A stretch of DNA of 64,000 nucleotides from Fonsecaea monophora (Eukaryota > Ascomycota > Eurotiomycetes > Chaetothyriales > Herpotrichiellaceae). Location of the stretch: contig NW_019173941.1 of the NCBI RefSeq assembly GCF_001642475.1, positions 310,001 to 374,000 on the forward strand, given 5' to 3'. Positions 47,181 to 57,270 of the stretch are shown piece by piece. A program made the position numbers and the translations under genes. Under the pieces are notes generated by a model, which saw only the letters and a list, made by a program, of their open reading frames with translations, was not told the origin of the DNA and did no database searches. Each line of letters begins with the position of its first letter. Position 1 is the stretch's first letter.

Positions 47181-50100
47181 GGACGCGACGACTAGTTTAG
47201 TGGGAAACTCTGCAGACCACGACACTTCGCACGATGGTGACGTCGACAAAGTGACCGTCTCCAGAACAACCGCGCTGCTCAGCTGCTGTGCTAGCGAGAA
47301 AGGTGGGCAAGGTGGGCAGGTTTTTTGATCGCGAGGGAAAATGGGCAATAAAAACATGTATTTAAAAGGATGGGTCGACAGGATGCCTTTTCAGCGCATC
47401 TAGATACTCCGATCTCAATAATGGCGATCTTCTGCGTCTAACAGTGAATGGACGAGTAGGAGACAGTGTAATTCGCAACCTGGTGAAAGTCAATCGATGT
47501 CAACAAGACATTATGGTTCAACTGCCACGGAAATTGCCAATACAAGGATGAGGATCGACTTGAACGAACTCTGCACATGATTGACAGTGATTTTCAATGA
47601 TCAAGTGTCGCGAAGTAATTGTGATGAGGCACTGATAGAGAGCCTTCAATAATGTGTCTGATCAGAGAAAACCCAGGAGTTTGTCAGGGGGCCACTCGGC
47701 CATTATTCATCAGGAGAAAGCCATAGTCACGTGTCAGGGGTTCAGTCTCGCCCTTTCGTTTCGAGAAAGGCCGGACTTGGTGGGAAATGTTTCACCGATC
47801 GGCCAAGTGGTTAGTAGGCGCTTCTTTCCATCTCGCACCCCTGGTATGTCTCAGAATCAGAATATCCACCATTGACCATGATACTCGCCGTTTCCACTGG
47901 CTGAGGCCAAGCGACAGGGAGGCGGACGAGTGCTGCGTGCCTGTTTGATCATCGGTGTCGTGGCGATTCACCGTGGGGACTGAAGGATAGGTTTTCAGCA
48001 GTGCTGTGCTTGTTCGTACATCCGTATGTACAATGAGACGATCATTTCTGCCTCCACGCTGCTCTTCACATAAGCCTTTCAGCTCTCCGAACATGACGGA
48101 AGTCCTCTTTGGTATGTTTGTTGTGAGCATGTGGCAGTGGTGGAGTGCGAAAAGATCACGGTCGGTGGCCAGAAAGGGAATGGACTCCGTGGAGCTGCTT
48201 GCTCCATCACGTTGAGCGGCTGTTATTTAGCTGCTCCGTACATTGGAACCAAGGCGTCGGAGTTGCTGGAAAGAGTAATCGTGTTTCTGAGCACTCATAA
48301 CTTAAGTCGAGGTATGTTCTTGTACCTACGTACCTAGCTCCGGCTCCACCATGGCATAAATGCATGATCGCGTGCTATTTGCAGGCACCTCGTGGGTTAT
48401 ATTGACATGGGCTCAAATAGGCATGCTATTGAAATTGTGTCTTTATCGATACCACGACGTTCTCCAATGGGTCAGCATGAATATCTCAATTGCGGAGTCG
48501 GTGTCAGAAAGTTCATACGAAGACGAATAGATGGACAGAGCACGGAGGCTCTAGATGACGGGATCTGAGTGATTCGAGATCTGATCCTTCAGCTGCACAG
48601 TAACCCTAACTGCAAGTCATCCTTCTCAGACTCAGATTCGCAGGACCAGGCGAAGCCCAGGGTGGCAATGGACGGGGGTTGTATTGTACTCGTACGATAA
48701 TCATTCGTTGTGTGCATATGCGTTTTCTGCATTCCAATCAAAATGTGATGCAACGGTGCAGACACTCGAGAAAGACTTGACATGGGTGACGAAAGGGGAG
48801 AAACGGTGAATTGGGTTGAGAATGAAGCACCGGAAGCGAAAGTCGATGAAGCCAGCGCAGGGAGGCGGCAACGGCCGAGCTTTCTGATTGGCTGCACCCC
48901 CTGACCCAATCTTGGCTCTTCATTTCCGAAACTGCACCAGATCAGCGCCAACAGAGCCACTTCCAACTCTCCGCCCTGCTCCTCAACTGGGGTTACTTTC
49001 ACAGTGCGTCAAAAACCTCCGAGCACATCATTTCAAGCTCAATTTCATATTTGTTTACCTCGTACTACTGGCTCTGCTACGCTACTCTGGGGTGCGGGTG
49101 GCAACAGGATGTCACGGACGTTGCAACCGCGGACGGTGAACTAAACCAGGCCCTAAGCGAACCAGCAATCAAAGAGTTCACGGAATGCGGCGGCTCGGAT
49201 CTACCTCCTGCGCTACTCGAACGAATAGACCTCGATGTTATGGCCCAGTTGGGCTGCTGGATCAACGATGCGATCTCAGGTGTAAACAATATTGACAAGG
49301 ACTGGAACCGACACTCACACACCGCGGACTACCGTAGGTGAAAGTATCTCGGTTGGGACAGAGGCGAGAAATTACGCGAAACCAGCTGCTTTCCGAGTTG
49401 GTTCCCAATGAACCCTGGCTGGTAAACAGGCACACAAGAGACAACAGAGGCGAATTAGTCGTGTGATGATGTCGGTCACTGGACCAGTCGGATCTACGAG
49501 TACCCAGTTCCCAATTACAAGCTCTACAAATCGAAGTCAGACGTGTCACCATCCCTCATGTTCTGTCTGTGTCAGAGAATGGGATTTGTCGTCGGACAAA
49601 CAACATCGAGAAGGAACGATATGGTAGGGGCCTGGGAATACTCGTACGACTGTGTGCCTCTACCTACACCTGCAAACGAGAACCCAACAGGCAAACTTGT
49701 TTTGGTGCCCACCCACGAGACAATGTCCAAGCTGAGTGGAGGAGGTTGCCACTTTTCGCCGCCACAATCTCGGGTGAAGTTGGATTGGAACCAATGGCGC
49801 AGACAGAAGTCTTGATGAGGCTGGTCTAAAAACGCCATGTGGACTCCGCTATACTACCACCACCGAGCCAAAACAGACAAGACCAAACAGACCCGCCGCT
49901 ACCCCTGACGCCCGCGAGACTGCTATCGTCCACCCACCCTCAATCCACTCCGTCGTCGTCCACTCAGTTACCACCGGGGTCAACATCAACGCTAAAATGA
50001 TACCTTAATTTCCCTTTTGTTAGGTGTCATGGGCCTCCCGCGCCCATATATGAAAGAACCTTCTTCGCACTCACAACTTCTTTTTCCTTCCTCCATCCTA

Positions 50101-50251
50101 CGATCAAAACTCCAACTTACAGTCGCTCGTTCAGCAGCTCGAAAGCCGGTCTTTGTGCCACCCACACTCGTTTCCAACGAACCCCCCAAATACCAACCCA
50201 ACAAATCTTCAATACCTAGTTTTCTAATCCAGAAACTACCACTCCGTCAAA
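47181..50251. other. 3 kb intergenic region, no firm gene
   Basis: Lies between SHMT and the cell-wall protein gene, both on the plus strand. Open frames are short. One at 49051-49341 (+) has a protein-like composition but no ATG and no motif. CACGTG occurs at 47728-47733. Part of it is probably the promoter of the strongly expressed-looking cell-wall gene. Confidence 0.5.
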
Positions 50252-50979
50252 ATGAAGGTCACCGCATCCATCATTGCTGTTGCAGCTCTCGCTTCCAGCG
50301 CCTCTGCTGGTGTTGCCAGCTCCTGGGCCGACTGGTCGAGCACAACCACCACCACTACGACCACCACGACCACCACCAAGGTCCCCGTCGCGGCCGAAAC
50401 CACCCACACGTGGGCTGACTGGACTTCGACCACCACCGCGACCACGACCACCACCAAGGTCCCCGTTGCGCCTGAGAGCACCCACACCTGGGGCGACTGG
50501 ACCACCAGCTCTGCTCCTGTTTCCTATACCACGACCGTTGTAGGTGCCATCACGACCTACTGCCCATATGCTACCAAATTCACGCACGCTGGCAAGACCT
50601 ACGAAGTCACTTCTGCCACGACCCTTACTATCACTGATTGCCCGTGCACCATTTCTGTTCCTGTCTACACCACGACCTCCACCTCCTGCAGGTAAAGATT
50701 GAAACCTAAGCTGACTTTACAAATTTCCAGGCTGATACAAGCAGTTCCGTCGCCGCCGAATCCACCGGCACCTGGGGTGACTGGTCCTCGGTCCCGGTCG
50801 AGGTCAGCACCTCTACCCCCGTTGCCGCGGCCACCACCTCCAGCGCCGCCTGGTCCAGCTATGCGCCATCCAGCGTTGCCCCCGCTGTTGCCACCTACAC
50901 TGGTGCTGCCAACGCCCTCGTTGCTAACGTCGGTGCTGGTCTTGCTGGTGTTGGTGCCATCGCCGCTTTCCTCCTGTAA
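50252..50979 (+). CDS. Ser/Thr-rich GPI-anchored cell-wall protein
   Basis: Two exons (50252-50691 and 50745-50979) encode about 224 residues. It begins with a signal peptide (MKVTASIIAVAALASSASAG) and ends in a hydrophobic tail (GAGLAGVGAIAAFLL) preceded by small residues, the pattern for a GPI anchor. The body alternates Thr tracts with copies of a W(A/G)DW motif: SSWADWSS, THTWADWTS, THTWGDWTT and TGTWGDWSS, two of them preceded by KVPVA. A central segment (TYCPYATKFTHAGKTYEVTS, then TLTITDCPCTIS) is a Cys-containing motif found in many fungal wall proteins. The intron acceptor at 50744 is chosen because it keeps the WGDW repeat frame; the earlier AG would make a 39-nt intron in the wrong frame. 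Heavy O-mannosylation is expected. Confidence 0.85.
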
Positions 50980-52210
50980 GCGGGGAAAGCATCTCAGGTC
51001 CTGACTCGCGATCGTTGATCGGCTTCTTACGCGTTCGACTCGGAAGAAGCCAGTCAAGTTTCCGCAGTCACGATTCTGCATTTTAACTTCTTAGCGCTGA
51101 GACTCAGGCAAGGAACAGCGGCTAGCCTGCTCGACTGGCGGTGTATGCACGTCACGGCATGAACATTGAGCGGTCACGACAAGTTTGGGCAAATGTGTGT
51201 ATACCAGCAGCGGGCGCCTGGGACATAGAGTTTTGTTGGCTAGTCGTTGGAGTGGTGTGATGGACGATTTGTACAGTTAGAAGGTACAATGAGATATCGC
51301 ACCCCTCACCCTGGGTGCTGGTCATTTAATGAATGGAAGTTTTCTGGATAGCGCGTTTCTTGTTTTGGGCCTTGTTGATTTACAAAGCAGCAGGATGATC
51401 CCCTGTATGGTGTACTCTTCGTGCAGTTAGCCAGCAATACAAACAAGCAAAAGTAACCAGCGGAACACGTGGAAACAAACGGACCGGTCTATTAATGCTC
51501 TTAGCGTGTCCAAATGCCGAAGTCGCTTGGAGAAACGATATAGGAAGCCGATACTCGGTGCTTGTAGAGACGTGAGACAGCACCAGACAGCTCTCCCTAA
51601 GCGTCTGTCGGGTTTGTCTCGGGGGCTGATCAATTGCCTTTCCACCATTTGACTCCCAACCACTTCCGTTTGACCATCCTGAGCGGTCTGCAACTCCCCG
51701 AGCCTCTCGGCGCCTGTAGCGCATCTCTCCAGCATGCAACCCACCCCCCGCAAAGTCGGCGACGATCGAATGATGTCTGTTCCCCCAACCCAAGTCCGAC
51801 TCCGCTGGACCGATCCCCTTCGCCCCGTCGTTCCAAGCGACCACAATTCTTTCTGATGGAATGCTTCCGGAGCTGGCTCGGTCATTTCCATCTTGTGCTG
51901 CAGAAAAGCTATAGTTGATACCAGCCCGTTGAGAGCAAAACCTCAACTGGATCGCGGTGAGAATACCACGCAAACCCGGGCCTCGCTTGGTGCTTTCGAT
52001 CAGTCGTTCATGCTTTGTCCATAGACAGACTTATATGTTCCTACGGCCTCGCGCTCTGTCTTGATCATTCTCTAGCTTCGAGGCTCCTTGCCGTCCGAAT
52101 CCCAACCCTGCCTTGCCCTACGTCTGACCTGTACAACATCTGCGCCCTCTTCATTGTAACCCTTACCAAGTTCGAGAGAGTGAAGTGTTATACACTTCGT
52201 CCTGCACATC
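50980..52210. other. Intergenic, no gene seen
   Basis: 1.2 kb between the wall-protein gene and the acyl-CoA synthetase gene. Frames at 51380-51973 (-), 51427-51891 (-) and 51634-51918 (+) overlap one another and show no motif. Confidence 0.5.
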
Positions 52211-54367
52211 ATGTCCCCAAATAACACGGTCCAAGATGCGGTACAGAATGCTTCATTATCCGACCCAGAAGGGTTCTGGGACAGGCATGCTAAAGAGCTA
52301 TACTGGCATAAACCATACAGCGCGGTCCTGCGCAGGCAACCCAAGAACCTGAAGGAGGGAATCACGCATCCACACTGGTCATGGTTCCCTGACGGAGAGA
52401 TCAGCACCACGTACAATTGCGTAGACCGCCATGTCAAGGCTGGCAATGGCGACAAGATTGCCATGATCTGGGACAGTCCCGTGAGTGGGTCGAAAGAGAA
52501 GTACACATACAGTCAGATGTTGGACGAGGTGGAGATTCTCGCAGGTGTTCTCCGAGAAGAAGGTGTCAAGAAGGGAGATGTCGTGCTGGTCTACATGCCG
52601 ATGATACCAGCCGCCATCTTTGGCATGCTCGCCGCCGTTCGCCTGGGTGCCATGCATGCAGTCGTCTTTGGAGGGTTTGCCGCTACCAGTCTGGCGCAGA
52701 GGATCGAAGCTGCCCAGCCCAAGGTCATTTTGACAGCCAGCTGTGCCATCGAAGGGACCAAGGGCCCTCTGGAATACAGGCCGTTCGTCGAAAGCGCGAT
52801 TGAGCAAAGCAGTTGGAAGCCGAGCAAAACCATCATCTGGCAGCGAGACATCAGGAGATGGGATCCTGTGAGGAAAGATGAGGGGCAGAGAAACTGGCAA
52901 CGTCTCGTCAAGAGTGCTCGAAATAGAGGCATCAAAGCTGAGGCGGTCCCGGTCAAGAGCACAGACGGATTGTACATTATCTACACCAGTGGCACCACCG
53001 GTTTGCCCAAGGGCGTACTCCGCGAAGCAGGCGGACATGCAGTCGGCCTCAATCTCAGCATCAAATACCTCTTCGATGTCAAGGGCCCTGGCGACGTCAT
53101 CTTCACCGGCAGTGATATCGGGTGGGTGGTGGGACATTCGTACATTGTCTATGCACCTCTCCTGGCGGGGGCAACCACCGTCCTCTACGAAGGCAAGCCC
53201 ATCGGGACGCCCGATGCAGGCGCATTTTGGCGCATGGTGGACGAGCACAAGGTTACAGCGCTGTTCACCGCTCCAACCGCACTCAGGGCTATCCGGAAAG
53301 AGGATCCTGAAGACAAATTCTTCAAAGAACTTGGCGAGAAGGGCCGGCTGAGGCACTGGCGGGCACTGTTCCTTGCCGGAGAGAGATCCGAACCGGCCAT
53401 CATCACACATTATCAAGAGTTGCTAAGTAAATACGCTGCTCCAGACGCGAGAGTGATTGATCACTGGTGGTCCAGCGAAAGCGGCAGTCCCATGACCGGC
53501 TTGGCCTTGCGCCCGGCCATTGGATTTGATCATCACAGTCGCGAAGAGCACAAGGCGTTGGCCATCAAGCCCGGCAGTGCCGGTAAGCCGATGCCCGGAT
53601 TCGACGTGCGCATAGTCGACGACGAGGGAAACGAAGTCGAACAAGGCAAGATGGGAAATATTGTGCTCGCAATGCCGTTGGCTCCTACTGGATTTACCAC
53701 ACTATTCAATGATGATGAAAGGTTTTACAAGGGCTACTTGAGACGATTCAATGCGAAGTGGGTGGACACTGGAGATGCTGGGATGATTGACCAGGATGGA
53801 TATTTGCACGTCATGTCGAGAAGTGACGATATCATCAATGTGGCCGCCCATCGGTTCAGTACTGGTACAGTCTAACACCCTGCCAATATGATGGAAACTG
53901 AATGCTGACCTATTTTTTCATGAACAGGTGCTATCGAACAAGCCATCACATCGCACCCTGGCGTTGCCGAAGCATGCGTTGTCGGCGTCCCCGATGCTAT
54001 GAAGGGACACTTGCCGTTTGCCTTTGTCATTCCTTCTGCCGCCACTCCCTCGGACCTGCCCGCGACGCCTTCCAAGGAGTTTTTCACCGGCATCAACAAT
54101 CTCGTACGAAACCAGATCGGCGCCATTGCCTCATTGGGTGGTATCGTCCAAGGCAAAGGGATGATTCCCAAGACACGGAGCGGAAAGACTCTACGGCGCG
54201 TCTTGAGAGAACTGGTGGAGAATGCCGTCGAGGGGAAATATGACAAGGAAGTCAATATTCCTGCGACGGTGGAGGACAAGGAGGTTGTTGAGGTGGCGAG
54301 GCAAAAGGTCAAGGAGTGGTTTGAGGAGCGGAAGAAGCAACAGGGAACGACCAAAGCCAAGTTGTAG
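52211..54367 (+). CDS. Acetyl/propionyl-CoA synthetase-like enzyme (ACSS3/PrpE type)
   Basis: An AMP-forming acyl-CoA synthetase that activates a short-chain acid with ATP and CoA. Two exons (52211-53864 and 53928-54367) encode 697 residues. The N-terminus carries the ACS domain (DPEGFWDRHAKELYWHKPYS). The adenylation core has the P-loop YIIYTSGTTGLPKGVLREAG, IGWVVGHSYIVYAPLLAGAT, VIDHWWSSESGSPMTGLALR and the hinge region VDTGDAGMIDQDGYLHVMSR. The C-terminal domain includes GVAEACVVGVPDAMKG and the catalytic, acetylation-prone lysine in PKTRSGKTLRRVLREL. RTSDVIN-type sequence is replaced by SRSDDIINVAAHRFSTG, which resembles the ACSS3/propionyl-CoA synthetase branch. No presequence or PTS1 is clear. 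Confidence 0.9.
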
Positions 54368-54770
54368 GTTTCACGAACTGGACTGCTCTGTTGGGAAGCG
54401 AATGCACATGTAATTCCATTTTGCGGGTTCTTTTTCTGGCCATCTGGGTATCTATTTGACCTGCTCTCAAGGGCCTACATAGGTTGATGTAACATGCGCC
54501 TCGAGGTGTATTATGTACCAGTCAAGCTCGTCGGCGGTGTCCCATATGTTATACTCATAACCCTACCTACAGTCGCGAGAAGAGGACAGGTAATATGCGG
54601 GACATCTAGCCACCTAGCTTAGTGTTCCATCTTTGAAAGGGAGGTTGAAGAAAGGCCTCCATTTGTGGAGCACGAGGTTAGACTCTGATTCGCCCCACCA
54701 AACCAGCCTATCAAAGCCCGCACAATAAAAAAAGGTATATATATAACATGCCACAAATTCTGCCATTAAA
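54368..54770. other. Intergenic upstream of the tRNA gene
   Basis: 3' flank of the acyl-CoA synthetase gene. Contains TATATATATA at 54736-54745, about 25-35 bp before the tRNA 5' end. Confidence 0.5.
54736..54745 (+). promoter_or_regulatory. TATA element upstream of the tRNA gene
   Basis: A TATATATATA run 25-35 bp upstream of the mature tRNA 5' end. TATA-like sequences at this distance often assist TFIIIB at fungal RNA polymerase III genes. Confidence 0.5.
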
Positions 54771-54797
54771 GCCCTGGTGGCACAATTGGTCAGCGCG

Positions 54798-54850
54798 GTA
54801 GGTCGTGCCACTGTCAGTGAAGATTGATAATAGTTCTAATTATGATTCAG
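54798..54850 (+). other. 53-nt mRNA-intron-like insertion in tRNA-Lys
   Basis: It begins GTAGGT, ends TATGATTCAG and contains TTCTAAT 10 nt before TATGATTCAG ends, the arrangement of a short fungal spliceosomal intron. It lies exactly at the D-arm/anticodon-arm junction, where the tRNA endonuclease does not normally cut. The boundary could shift by one base because G54797 and G54850 are identical. Confidence 0.6.
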
Positions 54851-54861
54851 TGAGACTTTTA

Positions 54862-54884
54862 AAGCTTCACCTGAAGCTATGACA
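54862..54884 (+). other. Canonical-position 23-nt tRNA intron
   Basis: It lies between nucleotide 37 (A54861) and 38 (A54885). It contains AGCTTC-ACCT-GAAGCT, a perfect 6-bp hairpin. Yeast tRNA-Lys(UUU) genes also have a 23-nt intron at this position. Confidence 0.75.
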
Positions 54885-54945
54885 ATCTCAAGGTTGAGAG
54901 TTCGAGCCTCTCCCAGGGCGTTTTCAGTAACGTTCTTTCTTCGGA

Positions 54946-54959
54946 TTTTTTTGTTTTTT
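54946..54959 (+). terminator. RNA polymerase III T-run terminator
   Basis: Seven T at 54946-54952 and six T at 54954-54959, 26 bp after the tRNA end. A TTTT at 54921-54924 directly follows the tRNA and could act first. Confidence 0.6.
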
Positions 54960-55188
54960 ATTTTGCTCATCCTCACTTTTACTCTTGCCTAGGATGCTAA
55001 AGTCTAGGGTTTTGGGTGATTTTTGCAATAGTTGACTTGATTATGTGACTCGTGGTAATTCCGTCGCTCCTCTTCTGAATAGTGACTACTTTACCTACCC
55101 TGTTTGGCCTCTTCACTTCAGCATATTATTGCCCAGACTTGACTTAAAGAATGGGATTTGACCCTAAAACAGAGCCATCGCGGGGATA

Positions 55189-57099
55189 ATGGCTTCAGAC
55201 ACGCTGCAAGTACAAGATGCTCACCAGGAATGGAAAACCGCTCCAGAATATTCAGAGTCTTGTAGCCTTTCGGCTGACCGATTTCAACAAGTCACAGATC
55301 TGCTGTTGGAAAACCCCAACCTGAACTCAACCCACCTCTTCCGGGCCGACATCTTGTACGACAGTGCACACCGGCTGAAGACAGTTTCGGAAAAGGAGAA
55401 ATTCTGTCAGCACCCTGGGAGAGGACCGAGCGATGAAGACGAAGAACAGGCCGCAGATGAAGATGATCCTGAACGCACATCTTCAGCACCAGTCTTCGAG
55501 GGGGCAACACTGCAACGAAAGGTCCTGAGGAAACTCATCCCTCGAAAGCCCCAGCTCGATCGTCCACTTGACCAGTGGTGCTATATCTACAGCCTCGACC
55601 AGCGAACAGGGGAGGAGAGTTCGGGGTGCATTGTCGTTTACGATCCGCAAGTAGATGCTGAGGCGGACATGCCATGGTATCATCCACCGGTCAAGTCTCT
55701 GGCATATTTCCACAAAGAAAAGGGGACTCAGACGACGCTCTCTGTTCATTTCCTTCCTTTCCCAACCACTCCTGACCCATTACCACCCCGAACACATCGA
55801 ACGTTCGTCTCACTGCTCCAGACGTTCCTCAGACTCGCGAAGAATCCTACACCAGAACGAGCCATCACTGAAAGCGGCCATAGAACACCAGATGGGAAAG
55901 ACTCGACAGGCTTGTCTCTCACTCCATCGGCCCTCAAAGATACGATCCTTCCCCAGCACATCGTCCAAGACACATACACACGCCTGAAGGAGCAGTATGC
56001 TGGAGATCTCATCTCACGCTGGGCGGAACAAACAGAACCGTCCAAGCACGTATTCGAAGACCTGGCCATTGCCGCCTTTGTCATTGAGCTCTGGAAGCGA
56101 ATGTACCCGCAAGCACACACGTTCCCGGGGTTTGTCGACATCGCATGCGGAAACGGTCTTCTGACGTACGTGCTCGTCAAGGAGGGATACCAGGGACGTG
56201 GCTTTGATGCTCGAAGACGGAAGACATGGGACGTTCTCGAGATGGACAGCCACCTCGATGAGATGCTGTGCATTCCACAGCCGTTCCTAGACCACCTCAA
56301 CGCCGAGGACATTGACAGATTCCGAGAAGCAGGCGGCAGGATTCACGACGGGGTCTTCGAAGCCGGCACCTTCATCATTTCCAACCACGCCGACGAGCTC
56401 ACCCCCTGGACGCCTCTTCTCGCCACACTGTCGTCTCCAAACTCTCCGCTACCCTTCCTAGCTATTCCATGCTGCTCGCACGCCCTGAGTGGCGCCAAAC
56501 ACCGCTACACAACCAAGGATGCCACGTTCGCATCATCGTCATCCGCTACTACCACGAGTGCTATCAGCAGTAACAACAACCACGCCGAAGAGCAGCCTGC
56601 CAGCGGTGACCTCAAAGCCCTCCGAGCGGCCAAGGCCAAAGCAGCGAACCACACCGACGACACATCCATGTATGCGTGTTTGACGAAGAAAGTCGTCTCG
56701 CTGGCCCAGGAGGTCGGCATCGACGTCGAGTTGACACTGATGCGGATTCCGAGCACACGCAACATCGGAGTCGTCGGGAACAGGCGAAGAGCTTCCCCTA
56801 CTACTACTGCCACCCGTTCATCTCCCTCTACTAGTGCGACGACTTACGCAGCTGCAGCGCATCCCGGAGTAGATGCGACGAGTGTGAACCACGTAGACCC
56901 CGCGGTGGCGGCCGACGCCAACGCGAGTCTCGTACAAACGACGCTCCAGGCCCTGCTGCACCGCGAGTGTGCCGTCTCAGGAGGCATAGCGGCCGCCGCG
57001 ACGTGCTGGGTCGACCGGGCGCGCAAACTCCAGACTGGGCAGGGAAGAGGCAAAGTCAACCACCGCGGGCGACAACCCTGTGCAACTGGAATGCGATGA
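55189..57099 (+). CDS. TRM44: tRNA (uridine-44-2'-O)-methyltransferase Trm44
   Basis: A SAM-dependent enzyme that in yeast makes Um44 in tRNA-Ser. One exon encodes 636 residues, starting at ATG 55189 after GGGATA. The N-terminal half contains WYHPPVKSLAYFHKEKGTQ and the acidic low-complexity segment DEDEEQAADEDDPERTSS. The methyltransferase core reads FVDIACGNGLLTYVLVKEGY, then GRGFDARRRKTWDVL, the Trm44 signature, and later FIISNHADELTPWTPLLAT and LAIPCCSHALSGAKHRY. The C-terminal third has Ser/Thr/Ala-rich inserts. The gene lies 268 bp downstream of the tRNA-Lys gene on the same strand; they use different polymerases, so the proximity is probably chance. Confidence 0.9.
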   Translation: MASDTLQVQDAHQEWKTAPEYSESCSLSADRFQQVTDLLLENPNLNSTHLFRADILYDSAHRLKTVSEKEKFCQHPGRGPSDEDEEQAADEDDPERTSSAPVFEGATLQRKVLRKLIPRKPQLDRPLDQWCYIYSLDQRTGEESSGCIVVYDPQVDAEADMPWYHPPVKSLAYFHKEKGTQTTLSVHFLPFPTTPDPLPPRTHRTFVSLLQTFLRLAKNPTPERAITESGHRTPDGKDSTGLSLTPSALKDTILPQHIVQDTYTRLKEQYAGDLISRWAEQTEPSKHVFEDLAIAAFVIELWKRMYPQAHTFPGFVDIACGNGLLTYVLVKEGYQGRGFDARRRKTWDVLEMDSHLDEMLCIPQPFLDHLNAEDIDRFREAGGRIHDGVFEAGTFIISNHADELTPWTPLLATLSSPNSPLPFLAIPCCSHALSGAKHRYTTKDATFASSSSATTTSAISSNNNHAEEQPASGDLKALRAAKAKAANHTDDTSMYACLTKKVVSLAQEVGIDVELTLMRIPSTRNIGVVGNRRRASPTTTATRSSPSTSATTYAAAAHPGVDATSVNHVDPAVAADANASLVQTTLQALLHRECAVSGGIAAAATCWVDRARKLQTGQGRGKVNHRGRQPCATGMR

Positions 57100-57270
57100 T
57101 GAGATAAGTCAAGCATTCGCAGTGGCGGCCATCATACACACATATAACAAGCAAGCAGTTGAGCCACACCTAGATGCTGGCACGCCAAACCAAGTTCAGA
57201 GCCGCAAAACATCGGTCCTTGGATGATGGAACGAGCATATCTCATCTGGATATAGCAACTACCGCCGTGT

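Larger units (their letters stand above)
54771..54920 (+). tRNA. tRNA-Lys(UUU) with two insertions
   Basis: Acceptor strands GCCCTGG (54771-54777) and CCAGGGC (54913-54919) pair at all seven positions, with G73 at 54920. The D arm is GCAC / AATTGGTCA / GCGC (54780-54796), with G18G19 present and one A.C mismatch. The anticodon stem is TGAGA (54851-54855) with TCTCA (54886-54890); the loop CTTTTA|A gives anticodon TTT at 54858-54860. The T arm is GAGAG-TTCGAGC-CTCTC (54896-54912). Two insertions interrupt it: 53 nt at 54798-54850 between positions 26 and 27, and 23 nt at 54862-54884 after position 37, the canonical intron site. Without them the molecule is 74 nt. Box A (TGGCACAATTGG) and box B (GTTCGAGCC) are intact and separated by more than 100 bp. 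Confidence 0.85.

Noticed and set aside
52379..53416. 345-residue open frame antisense to the acyl-CoA synthetase
   Set aside because: Lies entirely opposite a well-conserved enzyme and has no motif; a by-product of codon bias.
54771..54920. tRNA-derived SINE instead of a tRNA gene
   Set aside because: Acceptor strands pair end to end with no unrelated body or A-tail after the tRNA part, and Pol III T-runs follow directly.
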